51,006 nt of DNA from Coleofasciculus sp. LEGE 07092 (GTDB lineage: Bacteria > Cyanobacteriota > Cyanobacteriia > Cyanobacteriales > Coleofasciculaceae). A model generated the notes under the pieces. The model searched no databases. It had not been told where the DNA came from and saw only the letters and a list, made by a program, of their open reading frames with translations. The DNA is taken from assembly GCF_015207375.1 (NCBI RefSeq), contig NZ_JADEWY010000031.1, positions 1-51,006 on the forward strand. Reading direction: 5' to 3'. Both the position numbers and the translations under genes were made by a program. Shown here one piece after another: positions 8,334 through 17,653 of this stretch. How positions within the stretch are numbered: position 1 is the stretch's first letter; every line of letters begins with the position of its first letter.

Positions 8334-9179
8334 ATGAATACAACACCGTGGGCGAGTCACCCCTTAGAAGGTGGAGTCAATCGAACCCTTTGTGCCCTAC
8401 AACGGGGAATATCTATTTCCTTAATTACCACCTTTGATCTCAAAACCTGCGACGCAAAGGACACCGTTAAGGACATTCTCACACATCCTGACTTTCAACC
8501 CTTTGACTATATTCCTGTACGCGACCAAGATAATATCGTAGGAGTTTGGCAGCGTCCCCAATTTTCCCTGACCAAGGAAGTCTTAGGTGGAATTTCCATG
8601 GGCAAAGCGATGCAACCCCTTCACGAGTCAATCTTAATCTCCGCTAGTGCCAGTTTGATATCCTTTATCGAAGAAGCCGATAAGACACCCTTTCGCTTAG
8701 TACTCCACGGACACCGCATCATTGGAATTGTGACGATTAGCGATTTGCAGAAATTAGCAGTGCGTCCAGTGCTGTTTACCTTAATTACTGGCGTCGAACT
8801 CCTTTTAGCCGATTGGTTGCGACAGTACTATCCCGATGACAAAGATTGGATGGCAACCTTATCAGCAGAACGTTCAACTCTGATTGAGCAGCGATGGATT
8901 GATTCGAGAAGGAACAACACGGCAATCGACAAAATCAGCATTAGCGAATTTGGCGATAAGCGAGAGGCTGCCCTGAAACTGGGTGCCTTTGCCCGCAAGA
9001 CTACTGCCAGAAAGCAACTCCAAGATGTGGAATGGTTGCGCCATGCCGTCATGCATTCCGGTGACTACGCCCTGACTCCCGAAAATGCCCAACGGGTTGC
9101 CTGTACCGTCCGCGCTGCCCAAGAACTGATTCAAGTTTTGCAAGATTCTTTAAAACGGGAAAAGGAAAGCCTTAGTTGA
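8334..9179 (+). CDS. CBS-domain protein with a C-terminal HEPN-like RX4H motif
   Basis: 281 residues. Residues about 30-150 look like a CBS pair, seen from KDILTHPDFQPFDYIPVRD, then IVGVWQRPQ and FRLVLHGHRIIGIVTISDL; this type of module binds adenosine nucleotides. The C-terminal half is helical and contains VEWLRHAVMHSGDY (Arg about 236, His about 241), an RX4H pattern like HEPN RNases. This would be a nucleotide-sensing HEPN fusion if real. The 3' end overlaps a convergent gene by 8 bases. Function unknown; the RX4H could also be coincidental in a helical domain. Confidence 0.6.
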   Translation: MNTTPWASHPLEGGVNRTLCALQRGISISLITTFDLKTCDAKDTVKDILTHPDFQPFDYIPVRDQDNIVGVWQRPQFSLTKEVLGGISMGKAMQPLHESILISASASLISFIEEADKTPFRLVLHGHRIIGIVTISDLQKLAVRPVLFTLITGVELLLADWLRQYYPDDKDWMATLSAERSTLIEQRWIDSRRNNTAIDKISISEFGDKREAALKLGAFARKTTARKQLQDVEWLRHAVMHSGDYALTPENAQRVACTVRAAQELIQVLQDSLKREKESLS

Positions 9180-9864
9180 GTAATAAATCAGACTCTAAGA
9201 TCAAATCCAAATCTGTCTCCGGGTAAACAACCACGACTTCTGCCGCCTTGCGTCCGCCCAAAATCCATCCCCCCAGCGCTCCTAATCCGGCACCCGCCAA
9301 GACTTCAATAAAATCAAGATCACCAAATATCTCCGATAGCACGGCAGCAGCGGCAGCACCAATCGCCGCATTCTTGAAAATGTTACCGACATCTGTACCT
9401 TCATCAATGGTTTCGGTTTCGGTAATGATCTCAGATGTGGCCTCGATTGGGAGTCGCCGATTGCTATTTTTGAGTATCAGTTCTTTGGCAATAAACTGAG
9501 TACCCCCCTCTACGGGTTTTAGTTCCCCTTCAACTTGACTGCCCACTGGAATGAGGATGGTTCCCGCCGAGGAGCGAATGTTCTTGGCTACAGTTAGCGT
9601 CACGGGTAAAGTTTCATTGGGTGTGACGACTATTTTCTCCGCCTCGTCGGAGCGAATGGGAATCACCGTTCCAGATGAAACCCTGACTCTTGTTGATTGC
9701 GGTGTAACCTGTGTGGGTTGTTGGGGAAAGAGTTGCGCCAAGAGGTGGGGTTGCAAAGTTGCCGTTGCTGGAGTCGCCAGCAGAATTGGGATAGCTGTCG
9801 TTGCTGTCATTCCCAGTGCTAGGAGTAAAGCTGTTCTAGACTGCCAGCGATTGGATATCACCAT
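9172..9864 (-). CDS. Exported TrbI/VirB10-like conserved protein
   Basis: 230 residues starting MVISNRWQSRTALLLALGM with a cleavable signal peptide (hydrophobic about residues 11-30, then TPATA). The core reads VSSGTVIPIRSDEAEKIVVTPNETLPVTLTV...AGTILIPVGSQVEGELKPV, similar to the beta-barrel part of TrbI/VirB10-like proteins that cyanobacterial annotations often name this way. A glycine/alanine-rich segment (about 160-210, GAGLGALGGWILGG) could span the membrane or form a glycine-zipper. No other conjugation genes are present, so a secretion role is not supported; a cell-envelope role is more likely. Confidence 0.7.
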   Translation of the reverse strand: MVISNRWQSRTALLLALGMTATTAIPILLATPATATLQPHLLAQLFPQQPTQVTPQSTRVRVSSGTVIPIRSDEAEKIVVTPNETLPVTLTVAKNIRSSAGTILIPVGSQVEGELKPVEGGTQFIAKELILKNSNRRLPIEATSEIITETETIDEGTDVGNIFKNAAIGAAAAAVLSEIFGDLDFIEVLAGAGLGALGGWILGGRKAAEVVVVYPETDLDLILESDLLLN

Positions 9865-10045
9865 GGAAACTATACTCTCTTGAGGATACGCACTATGAAT
9901 GTTTATGACTCAAAATGCTTCAAAATGTTCCCACGCTCAAACGGGGAAGATTTTCTATGAGGATACCGTAAATACTTATTTCAATTTTTCCAGAAATCTT
10001 CATACCTAATTTACACAGAGTTATTGCTATTGAAATTATCATTAA

Positions 10046-10312
10046 ATGGATGACAGATTAAGGTTTTTTCTTATGGACGAAACAATTAGAATTAACTTTG
10101 TAAGTAGAAATAAATGGCATAAAATTATTCAAGGATTTCAATCTGAACAAATTGAGCAGATCTTAGAGGTTCGCTATCCAAATGGGACGGTAGCCGGAAT
10201 AATCTGTGAATCGCAAGAAGGGCTGTTCTACCTCAACGGCAAGCCTGACGTTAACTATCGTTCTTTACAGGCAGCGGCAGAAGCCCTGATCAAATGCAAA
10301 GCCTCGGCTTGA
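10046..10312 (+). CDS. Small conserved hypothetical protein
   Basis: 88 residues from ATG 10046; a second ATG at 10073 (MDETIRINFV) would give 79 residues and may be the true start. The sequence is a compact mixed alpha/beta type with no membrane segment (IEQILEVRYPNGTVAGIICESQ). The ending RSLQAAAEALIKCKASA suggests a terminal helix. I do not recognise a named domain. It stands alone, about 230 bases before a kinase gene. Confidence 0.65.
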   Translation: MDDRLRFFLMDETIRINFVSRNKWHKIIQGFQSEQIEQILEVRYPNGTVAGIICESQEGLFYLNGKPDVNYRSLQAAAEALIKCKASA

Positions 10313-10393
10313 TAGGGTAAACTTTCTTGTTTATTAAGCTCAGATCACGACTAAACGTGTACAGGTTTAAAATTCTTAGGACGAATGATTAGT

Positions 10394-10421
10394 GTAGAGG
10401 CGTGCTGCGGCACGTCTTTAC
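10394..10421. repeat. Short palindromic repeat
   Basis: GTAGAGGCGTGC, four bases, then GCACGTCTTTAC: an imperfect inverted repeat. It is related to the palindrome at 17443-17471 (both begin GTAGAG and end with CACGTCT or AACGTCT plus TAC), so the two are members of one small dispersed family. Confidence 0.6.
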
Positions 10422-10563
10422 CCATAACTAAAGCACCAGAATAGAGTTCAAACCACCTCGGCGAAAACGTCTGCCAAGTCCGGATAGATGGCATTTAAGT
10501 AAGTAATTAACAGTAGATCTGCGTAATGGTAAAGGGCATCAAAATATGACTAGGTGCAAGCCA

Positions 10564-12510
10564 ATGATTTTGAACAATCGTTATCAAGTAGTTCGGGTTC
10601 TTGGTAGCGGCGGCTTCGGTCAGACGTTCCTGGTAGAAGATACCTATATGCCGTCCAAACGTCTGTGTGTACTCAAGCTATTAAAACCCATTGCCGATGA
10701 CATTGAGTATTACAGATCGGTTCAAGAACGATTCCAACGAGAAGCTGCTGTCTTAGAAGCACTCGGCGAGTCTAACGACCAGATTCCCAGTTTGTATGCC
10801 TACTTTGAAGAAAACGGACTTTTTTACCTCGTTCAGGAGTGGATTGAAGGACAAACTTTAGCCGATAAATTGCAAGTAGAAGGACGGTTGAGCGAAGGTG
10901 CAGTCAGGAAAATATTAATTGACATTTTACCTATTTTAGATTACGTTCATACCCAAAAAATTATTCATCGGGATATTAAACCTGACAATGTTATTCTGCG
11001 ACAGAAAGATGGTAAACCCATTTTAATCGATTTCGGAGCTGTGAAAGAAGCCATGGGTACGCTGGAGAACTCCCAAGGTGAAATCACTCGCTCCATTGTT
11101 GCTGGTACGCTAGGATATATGTCCTCCGAACAAGCAACGGGAAGACCCGTTTATGCCAGCGACCTCTACAGTTTGGGAATGACAGCCATTCGCCTGCTAA
11201 CGGGAAAATCCTTTCAAGATATTGAAACAGACTCCCGCACGGGCGAGATGTTCTGGCGTTCTCACGCTTCTAGGGTAAGTGATGAGTTTGCCGCTGTTAT
11301 AGACAAGGCAACCCAAGGGCATCATCGCGATCGCTACACTACAGCGCGAGAGATGTTAGATGCTTTAGATGCGACTCCTTTTTCCCTGTCGTCTTTTGCA
11401 CCTCCACCAACAGCTATCAGTCCTAGCAGTCCTACACAATTTCACGCCTCCCTAGCCGAGCGATCGCCTGATTTGGACATTGGCTTGAAGGACTTGATTG
11501 TTCTGACCTGTCGGTCGGTTGTATCCCGAATTCCTGCCTTCATGACTCGCTTCTCTCACACTCCGATTAAACCAGGGTTGTCGAATACGGACAAAACCTT
11601 ACTCATTGGCGGAGCCATTATCTTTTTGGGATTAGTTGGATCGGTAGAAATCAAAGGCTTCGGAAAGTCCCCTGAAAAGCTAATTTCGCTTACAATCCAA
11701 AGCCGTATTTTAGAAATTAGCAGCCAGCTCGTTTCTAGCCTTGATGAAAATAAGTTGCTAGAAGAGAACAGCGACCCTTTGTTGATCCCAAGCGAAACAA
11801 TTTTTTCCAAAAATGCCGCTCTAAAATTTTTTCAGCCGGGTAAAGATAAATATCAAAAGGGTGACTACGCTGGAGCTATCGAAGAATTCAATCAAGGGCT
11901 AGAAATTGATCCAGACCATGCTGAAGCTTACAACTTGCGGGGTCAAGCTCGACAATACTTAAACGACACACCAGCCGCAATTGAAGACTTCAAGCAAGCT
12001 GCATGGCTTGAGCCTCAAAATCCTGCTCCCTATAATAATTTAGGTAAAGCTCACGCTCAAGTTGGTGATTTATACGCAGCTATTGAAGATTTTAATGAAG
12101 CGATTCGCATTGATCCTAAAAATGTAGAAGCCTACAAAAATCGAGGTGATGTTCGTCTTAAAGCTGGAGATAAAGAAGGGGCAATTAAAGATTATGATCA
12201 AGCCCTACAGCTCGATCCGAACTATGCTGGAGCTTATAATAATCGAGGTGATGTCCGTTCTAAGTTAGGGGATACAGAAGGGGCAATTGATGATTATACT
12301 CGCACAATATTGCTCGATAATAACTCGGTCGTTGCTTATAAGAATCGCGCCAACCTCCACTTAAAACTAGGGGATAAGCAAAGTGCAGTGGAGGATTATA
12401 AAAAAGCCGCAGAGCTCTATATGAAGCAAGGAAAAACGGCTCAATATCAGGAGATACTCGAAAAATTAAAAAAACTGGAACAGGAGTTGAAAGTAGGGAA
12501 TGGGGAGTAG
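10564..12510 (+). CDS. Membrane-anchored Ser/Thr protein kinase with TPR repeats
   Basis: 648 residues from ATG 10564 (MILNNRYQVVRV); the frame opens six codons earlier. The Hanks-type kinase domain has a glycine loop (VLGSGGFGQTFLVED), the ATP lysine (CVLKLLKP), the catalytic loop HRDIKPDNVIL, the metal-binding DFG in ILIDFGAVKEA, and a GTLGYMSSEQATG activation segment. A single hydrophobic segment (TLLIGGAIIFLGLVGSV, about residue 345) would anchor it in the membrane. From about residue 420, at least five TPR units follow (GDYAGAIEEFNQGLEIDPDH and similar). This kinase-TM-TPR plan is typical of cyanobacteria; substrates are unknown. Confidence 0.93.
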   Translation: MILNNRYQVVRVLGSGGFGQTFLVEDTYMPSKRLCVLKLLKPIADDIEYYRSVQERFQREAAVLEALGESNDQIPSLYAYFEENGLFYLVQEWIEGQTLADKLQVEGRLSEGAVRKILIDILPILDYVHTQKIIHRDIKPDNVILRQKDGKPILIDFGAVKEAMGTLENSQGEITRSIVAGTLGYMSSEQATGRPVYASDLYSLGMTAIRLLTGKSFQDIETDSRTGEMFWRSHASRVSDEFAAVIDKATQGHHRDRYTTAREMLDALDATPFSLSSFAPPPTAISPSSPTQFHASLAERSPDLDIGLKDLIVLTCRSVVSRIPAFMTRFSHTPIKPGLSNTDKTLLIGGAIIFLGLVGSVEIKGFGKSPEKLISLTIQSRILEISSQLVSSLDENKLLEENSDPLLIPSETIFSKNAALKFFQPGKDKYQKGDYAGAIEEFNQGLEIDPDHAEAYNLRGQARQYLNDTPAAIEDFKQAAWLEPQNPAPYNNLGKAHAQVGDLYAAIEDFNEAIRIDPKNVEAYKNRGDVRLKAGDKEGAIKDYDQALQLDPNYAGAYNNRGDVRSKLGDTEGAIDDYTRTILLDNNSVVAYKNRANLHLKLGDKQSAVEDYKKAAELYMKQGKTAQYQEILEKLKKLEQELKVGNGE

Positions 12511-12916
12511 GGAATCTCGGATTTTTCATCAACAGGTATAGCAGATGTCATTAGTACAGCAATGACTTTCAGCCAATATAACGATAGCATAAGAATTTCA
12601 AGCTTTATAAATCTTGCCCACCCTACCTAAAATCTGGTTTTTGAGAAGGGTGTAAGATCTTCAGTTGGCACATTGAACTTAACGGGTAAGGGTTTTCGGC
12701 ATCTTGACGTGCATACAACATTGTTCGTTTATCCCCGGCTACCTACTTAGCGCCAGCCAGACAAAGCCCACTGTCTATGCACTCTTGCGTAACAATCAGA
12801 CGCTTGTGGGCTATTCAACTCTTCGTGTAAGCTTTACCTTTTACAATCCTTATCCTCAACCAAGTAGGGTGGGGTAGTTGAACCTTGTGTAGAATTTCTC
12901 TAACCCAAGTTGTTTT
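12511..12916. other. Gene-free spacer
   Basis: About 400 bases between the kinase and the next gene. I see no convincing reading frame, tRNA or strong terminator. The middle (12700-12840) is less AT-rich than the rest, but I could not fold a recognisable RNA by eye. Confidence 0.4.
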
Positions 12917-13510
12917 ATGCTTTCACAAATTGTACGCCCGTTAGTACACACCCAAATTCGTTTACTCGCCAACACTCGGGCAACACGCTCAACCCTAATT
13001 GCCACCATTGCCCGTTGGCTAGGTTACTTGGGAGTCCAGGCTGTTGTTACCCACCTGAGTGCTGAGTCTGACGAAATTCAGGTTTCTCTGACGGTGGGCA
13101 AGCCCGACTCCTGTGATGCTACAGACTGGCAGCAAATTATCAGCCATCTTCAACAGGACTCTTCTAAAACTCAAAATGGCTTACCAACCTATTTGGAAAT
13201 CACCTCTCAGCAGCGGAGCAAGCTACAACGGCTATTGGCTTATATTATTCAAGTTGGAACCCCAGATAACCTTGTAGATTGGGAGACACTTTATCCGCAA
13301 CTACAGGCGTTAGAGCTGGATGAGCCAATGATTTTGGGTATTCGAGCGGCATTAAAGGTGCCTCAGTCCCTCGACCGATTAGTGGAGGGAATCGACCCCG
13401 ATCTGGCAGCAATTGCTCTGCCGTTTGCTGTCAGTATTGCTTGGATGGATCGGCGTGTCAACTCTCACGAAAACCGCGCTATATCCGCCTTATTCGAGGC
13501 AATGAAGTAA
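12917..13510 (+). CDS. Conserved hypothetical protein
   Basis: 197 residues, ATG start. The N-terminal half (IRLLANTRATRSTLIATIARWLGYLGVQ) is basic and helical; the C-terminal half has alternating helical segments (PQSLDRLVEGIDPDLAAIALPFAVSIAWMD). No signal peptide; a mildly hydrophobic stretch near the end is too short to call a membrane anchor. I recognise no catalytic motif. It is a single gene transcribed towards the convergent orthocaspase gene. Confidence 0.65.
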   Translation: MLSQIVRPLVHTQIRLLANTRATRSTLIATIARWLGYLGVQAVVTHLSAESDEIQVSLTVGKPDSCDATDWQQIISHLQQDSSKTQNGLPTYLEITSQQRSKLQRLLAYIIQVGTPDNLVDWETLYPQLQALELDEPMILGIRAALKVPQSLDRLVEGIDPDLAAIALPFAVSIAWMDRRVNSHENRAISALFEAMK

Positions 13511-13708
13511 TGATCGCCAGTCTACATGAGTGGTGAAATCCCCTATTCCCTGTTCCCCACCTTCTCTGAATGGATACAGAAATCATGGCAAGAGCAGAAT
13601 TTCATTTCCTGGCAGAACTGAACTATTTTTTGCCACCAAATAAACGCCACGTCAGCTTCACCCATGTCTTTCATGTCTTTAAAGCTCGAACCTCGATCAA
13701 GGGTACAA

Positions 13709-15952
13709 CTACTCAACCACCTCAATAATGGTGGAAAGTGCTGCAAGCTGCTTCGTATCCACCGCCCGCACACCTCTAGTCAATGCAATGGTGCTACGGG
13801 CATCACGGGTATTGCGATCCAAATCGCCTAACAAATCATCGATCACTTTTACGGGTTCATCCGCCTCTAGGGGCAAGGGGTCGCCCGATCGCGTTCCTCG
13901 GCTGCCAGCAATTTGTTGCAATCCCTTCAACGCATCCCGTAGAGACTGCTTACTGGCTACCACCAACAGCTCCATGAAACCCGATGGTCCTTGTACAATC
14001 AAGTGGAAATCATTTTCTGGATTATCACTTGATGGTGGCACAGTCAGAGTTTTTCCGGCTGCCACTCGTGCTGCTTCTTCAGGAGCATCCCAGTTGACAG
14101 GATAGAGTACGGCAATATCACCATTACTGCCAATCACCAACACACCAATATAAATATCCTCCTGTTCATTGTTCTGTACCTCAACTTTAATCTCTGTTCC
14201 CGGCGTCAGCGTAGTTTTGGAAACTGTTTTAGGTACAATTCCCGCTTGTTCGGCTGCCCGACTGCCTGTGCTAATAGGCAATCCCCTACTTCCTACAGGC
14301 TTAACATTCATCGTCACGTTTAAATCAGAGGTGTCACTGTTAAGTACGAGTCGCAAAATCCGACCTGCCAGCAACACTTTCAGCCGAGAGGGAACTCGCT
14401 TGACTGCCTCTGTGACTGACTCTCCAACGTTACCAAAGGAATCTGGAACTGGAGTCAACCCAGCCGTAAACAACCCCAAACTTCCCACGGGCGGCAAGTT
14501 TGTTAACCCTTGCTGTTGTGCCAACGTTAAATAATCCTCACTCATGCGCCCAAACAAATAATCCACGACGGATTGTTGGTTCATCGGCACCACTTCCACC
14601 CGACTAATTGACTGAAGTGCTGTACTTGCTGCTTGGGCGTCATTTCCTAGGGACGAGTCTACTCCCACCCGCAACTTGATATTTAGGGGAACACCCCGCA
14701 CCTGCTCCCGCAAAAGAGTACCATCTTGAACAATAGCGCGTGTTCCCGGACGGATCGTACCGTATCCAATCAAGCCAGAGCGAGAGGTTTGCTCCACTTG
14801 CCCCTGGGGTTGTCCGTTGTCATTAATCAAGGTGAAAATCGCTCCCTCCTTGAATGCTTCTAAGCTTTGAGCCGATACTCCACCCAACCAAAACTCAATG
14901 TTGTTCCCATTAACGCTCCGTACTGCCGCTTCTGCTGCTGGGGCAGATGTTTCTAGAAAGTAGATCGGTTCCTGATCGCGATTGCTTCCTGGCTTAATCT
15001 CATAAAGGGGTTCTTGAACGATACCAGACGACTCCGCCACGTCTTTCGTTGTGCGAGCCAAATTAACAAAGACACTGGAAAGTGGCAGGCTGCTAGGCTG
15101 CTGCCAGAGATAGCGGGTTAGCAAATAGGTAAACGCTCCCGCATGAAAATCATCGAAGGGAGCATCCGTTGCCAATTGGTTGCGGTGCGCTGAACCAATC
15201 GCCACACCTTTAGCAACCCCCCGCTTTCGCATTTCCTGAAACTCTTCAGGAGAGAGGTTTAACGTTGAGAGCCACTGCTGTTGGTAATCAAATTCTGCCT
15301 GACTTGCTTCATCCTCTCCACCCCCCTGCCGTACAGGAACAGCTCGTAACAAATAATTACCGCGCAATCCACCCCCCGAATGGCAGCTATCCAACACCAC
15401 TGTTACATCTTCTGTTTGTAGGGCTTGCATCCAGAGAAATAGCGTCCGCCCCATAATATCCCGCACCTTGTTCGTATCTGAACCACTCTCTATCTGGCGG
15501 TTATAGGGTACGATCGTACCGTTCAAGCTATCAGGATCAAGGGGGTTGGGGTCAATGACTCTAGAACCGTGTCCAGAGTAGTGAAACACCACCACATCAC
15601 CGGGTTTTGCCTGTTTAATTAAATGATTTTCAAACGCCTCAATAATCCCTTGTCGCGTGGGTTTTATTTGAGTTTCATCGGTTACTTTGAGAATATCATT
15701 GGGATTGAAGCCAAAGCGTCGAACTAACAGTTCGTACTGCAATTCAACATCCGTTAGACACCCCTGCAATGAGGGAATAGGGGAAGGATAATTATTAACA
15801 CCTACCAACAAAGCGAGTTTGCGGGGAGTACTTTGGGCAAGCACTTTTGCATAGCGATCGCCTTGGCGGATAATATCCAGTTGGCTCAACCCAATGCTGG
15901 CTAGAGCTGATCCTGCAAATTGCAAGAAATGACGACGTTTGATTTTAGACAT
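13709..15952 (-). CDS. Exported orthocaspase (caspase-family peptidase C14)
   Basis: 747 residues. The N-terminus MSKIKRRHFLQFAGSALASIG is a Tat-type signal (RRHFLQ), so export is expected. The p20-like domain starts at KLALLVGVNNYP and carries the catalytic dyad His about 128 (FHYSGHGSR) and Cys about 190 (VVLDSCHSGGG). From about residue 330 the protein continues with beta-rich segments ending in a DUF4384-like region (GTEIKVEVQNNEQEDIYIGVLVIGSNGDIAVLYP). Bacterial orthocaspases usually cleave after Arg or Lys; physiological targets are unknown, and stress or cell-death roles are proposed in cyanobacteria. Both dyad residues are present, so it should be active. Monocistronic. Confidence 0.92.
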   Translation of the reverse strand: MSKIKRRHFLQFAGSALASIGLSQLDIIRQGDRYAKVLAQSTPRKLALLVGVNNYPSPIPSLQGCLTDVELQYELLVRRFGFNPNDILKVTDETQIKPTRQGIIEAFENHLIKQAKPGDVVVFHYSGHGSRVIDPNPLDPDSLNGTIVPYNRQIESGSDTNKVRDIMGRTLFLWMQALQTEDVTVVLDSCHSGGGLRGNYLLRAVPVRQGGGEDEASQAEFDYQQQWLSTLNLSPEEFQEMRKRGVAKGVAIGSAHRNQLATDAPFDDFHAGAFTYLLTRYLWQQPSSLPLSSVFVNLARTTKDVAESSGIVQEPLYEIKPGSNRDQEPIYFLETSAPAAEAAVRSVNGNNIEFWLGGVSAQSLEAFKEGAIFTLINDNGQPQGQVEQTSRSGLIGYGTIRPGTRAIVQDGTLLREQVRGVPLNIKLRVGVDSSLGNDAQAASTALQSISRVEVVPMNQQSVVDYLFGRMSEDYLTLAQQQGLTNLPPVGSLGLFTAGLTPVPDSFGNVGESVTEAVKRVPSRLKVLLAGRILRLVLNSDTSDLNVTMNVKPVGSRGLPISTGSRAAEQAGIVPKTVSKTTLTPGTEIKVEVQNNEQEDIYIGVLVIGSNGDIAVLYPVNWDAPEEAARVAAGKTLTVPPSSDNPENDFHLIVQGPSGFMELLVVASKQSLRDALKGLQQIAGSRGTRSGDPLPLEADEPVKVIDDLLGDLDRNTRDARSTIALTRGVRAVDTKQLAALSTIIEVVE

Positions 15953-16739
15953 GATTCAATTATTGACCTATTATTTACACGTTAAAATTACCACTAACCA
16001 TCGATATTCAGTAGCCGCTATACTCGTGATTTGATAACCTTTTTTCTGGTTTTGAACAATCAATGAACTCGGAAAATTAGGGCTAGCTCTCCAGGTTTGC
16101 CGAAAAAATTGGGTATAAAGCCCCGTCCTTCCAGGACGGCTTTCTGGTAGAATGAGTTTGGTTTTAGGTTGAAAAACCGCTAGAACGTGCCCGACAAATA
16201 TGGCTGAAACAGTGCCACACGACAGCCTAGAAAAAAGCAACAATAGGGCGCTTTTTCATGGACTTAAGCGAGATCGCGCCTAGACTTGGCTTTCGTACAC
16301 CTTCACCTATCTCCGAATGCCAAGAGGTTATGCAATTCTATCGGTAATATAGCAGTTTGGAATTTGATTCACCTAGAACCGAAGGATGCGATCGCTTGGG
16401 TCGATGACTTCAAGCTCTACTGACATCTACTGACTAAATCGCACCATTATACCACTAATCATTCTATAACTCAGCAATCGATCTCAACTTGAACAGAGAT
16501 TGCTTTCTTTGCATGATCATTGTCATCATTAAATCATGGGTTTTGCCTGGAGAGAGCTGCCAAGCTAATCTCTGCACGTTTCTAGGAACTTGCTAAGTGA
16601 TTCTCCAAGTCTGGACTAGTACAAGGCTGTGCTACAGTAGCGGCTTCAAATCTAGAATCGGGAAACTTTTCAAACTTGGGTGTAGCAGTAGATAGTAAAG
16701 CGAATCACAATACTACAATAATAGAGACTAATAGCACTT
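15953..16739. other. Long spacer with one hairpin
   Basis: About 790 bases without a convincing gene. A hairpin lies at 16117-16143 (AAAGCC, two bulged bases, GTCCT pairing with AGGACGGCTTT), which resembles hairpins often left at cyanobacterial insertion-sequence ends, but no transposase remnant is visible. A 90-codon minus-strand frame at 15971-16243 spans this hairpin and is not believed to be a gene. The rest is AT-rich and probably holds divergent promoters. Confidence 0.4.
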
Positions 16740-17300
16740 ATGAAAAAAGTATTTTTTTTACTCGGTGAGCTGGATGACGATGATATCGATTGGATGGTCG
16801 CAACGGGGAACCGAGAGGAAGTTGTTGCTGGTACTGTCCTCATTCAGGAAGGTCAGCCCATTGATAAGCTGCACATTCTCTTAGAGGGAACCCTATCAGT
16901 TTCTGTCTCTGCCTTGCAAGGGAAGACAATTGCTCGTTTAACAAGCGGTGCTGTGGTTGGCGAGATGTCATTTGCTGATGCGCGTCCCCCTTCTGCAACG
17001 GTTCAGGCAGTAGAAGACTCCTTAGTGCTATCCGTTCCCAGAATTGCCTTAGAGGAAAAACTGAAAAAGGATGAAGGATTTGCCTCTCGATTTTATCGGG
17101 CGATCGCTATTTTCCTATCGACCCGATTGCGGGGTACAGTTAGGTATCTCGGTTATGCCAAGGGCGAGCTGTTAAAAGAAGATACGAACCCCGAGGATCT
17201 AGCGCCCGAAATTATTGATAACGTGCCTCTTGCCCAAGCCCGATTTGATTGGCTGATCAGACGCCTGAGAAATGGCGATCGCGCCGTACTGCCAGATTGA
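16740..17300 (+). CDS. Cyclic nucleotide-binding domain protein
   Basis: 186 residues. Residues about 20-125 form a cNMP-binding beta-barrel of the Crp type (VVAGTVLIQEGQPIDKLHILLEGTLSVS...GAVVGEMSFADARPPSATVQA). The phosphate-binding cassette is partly conserved (GEMSFADARPPSATV; canonical Crp has GE-x-RSAT), with Pro where Arg is usual, so ligand affinity is uncertain. There is no HTH, so it is not a DNA-binding Crp factor; the C-terminal helices (LAQARFDWLIRRLRNGD) may bind a partner. Single gene. Confidence 0.88.
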   Translation: MKKVFFLLGELDDDDIDWMVATGNREEVVAGTVLIQEGQPIDKLHILLEGTLSVSVSALQGKTIARLTSGAVVGEMSFADARPPSATVQAVEDSLVLSVPRIALEEKLKKDEGFASRFYRAIAIFLSTRLRGTVRYLGYAKGELLKEDTNPEDLAPEIIDNVPLAQARFDWLIRRLRNGDRAVLPD

Positions 17301-17442
17301 CAAAAAAAAGGAATGAGTGTAATTGATTTCTGGCAGAAGTCAGAGAAGAGGGAAGGAGTAAAGATCTGGGATACTTGTCAACTGGGAAAAGGGTGGCAAA
17401 TTTTGCCCCCTTTTATGAAGCTTTCATGAAGGACAAACTCTG

Positions 17443-17471
17443 GTAGAGACGTTCCGCCGGAACGTCTCTAC
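17443..17471. repeat. Near-perfect 29-base palindrome
   Basis: GTAGAGACGTTCCG and CGGAACGTCTCTAC surround one central C, a perfect 14-bp inverted repeat. It belongs with the palindrome at 10394. It lies in the spacer between the cNMP gene and the convergent glutaminase gene and could also work as a terminator, though no T run follows. Confidence 0.7.
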
Positions 17472-17653
17472 TAAATTCATATATGTCCTAACCGTCTTGG
17501 CAGTTGCTATACATTATTATCTCTTATGGTTGGGGGAATAAGAGACGTATTCATGGTTGTCTGATTCACTATCTGCGATTTGGGGATGTTCCAGTTCCTT
17601 ATCGTTATCGTTTCATACCTTAATGCAGCAACGCCAAATTTTGATTCACTCGT

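Noticed and set aside
9172..9864. Evidence for a conjugation system from the TrbI-like protein
   Set aside because: No other conjugation or type IV secretion gene occurs in the window, and this family is common as a lone envelope protein in cyanobacteria.
13728..14534. Plus-strand frames opposite the orthocaspase C-terminus
   Set aside because: Antisense shadows of a well-supported gene.
16117..16143. Insertion-sequence end
   Set aside because: Only a hairpin is present; no transposase fragment or target duplication is visible nearby.
15971..16243. 90-codon minus-strand frame upstream of the orthocaspase gene
   Set aside because: It crosses a hairpin, has no ribosome site or protein-like pattern, and lies in an AT-rich spacer.
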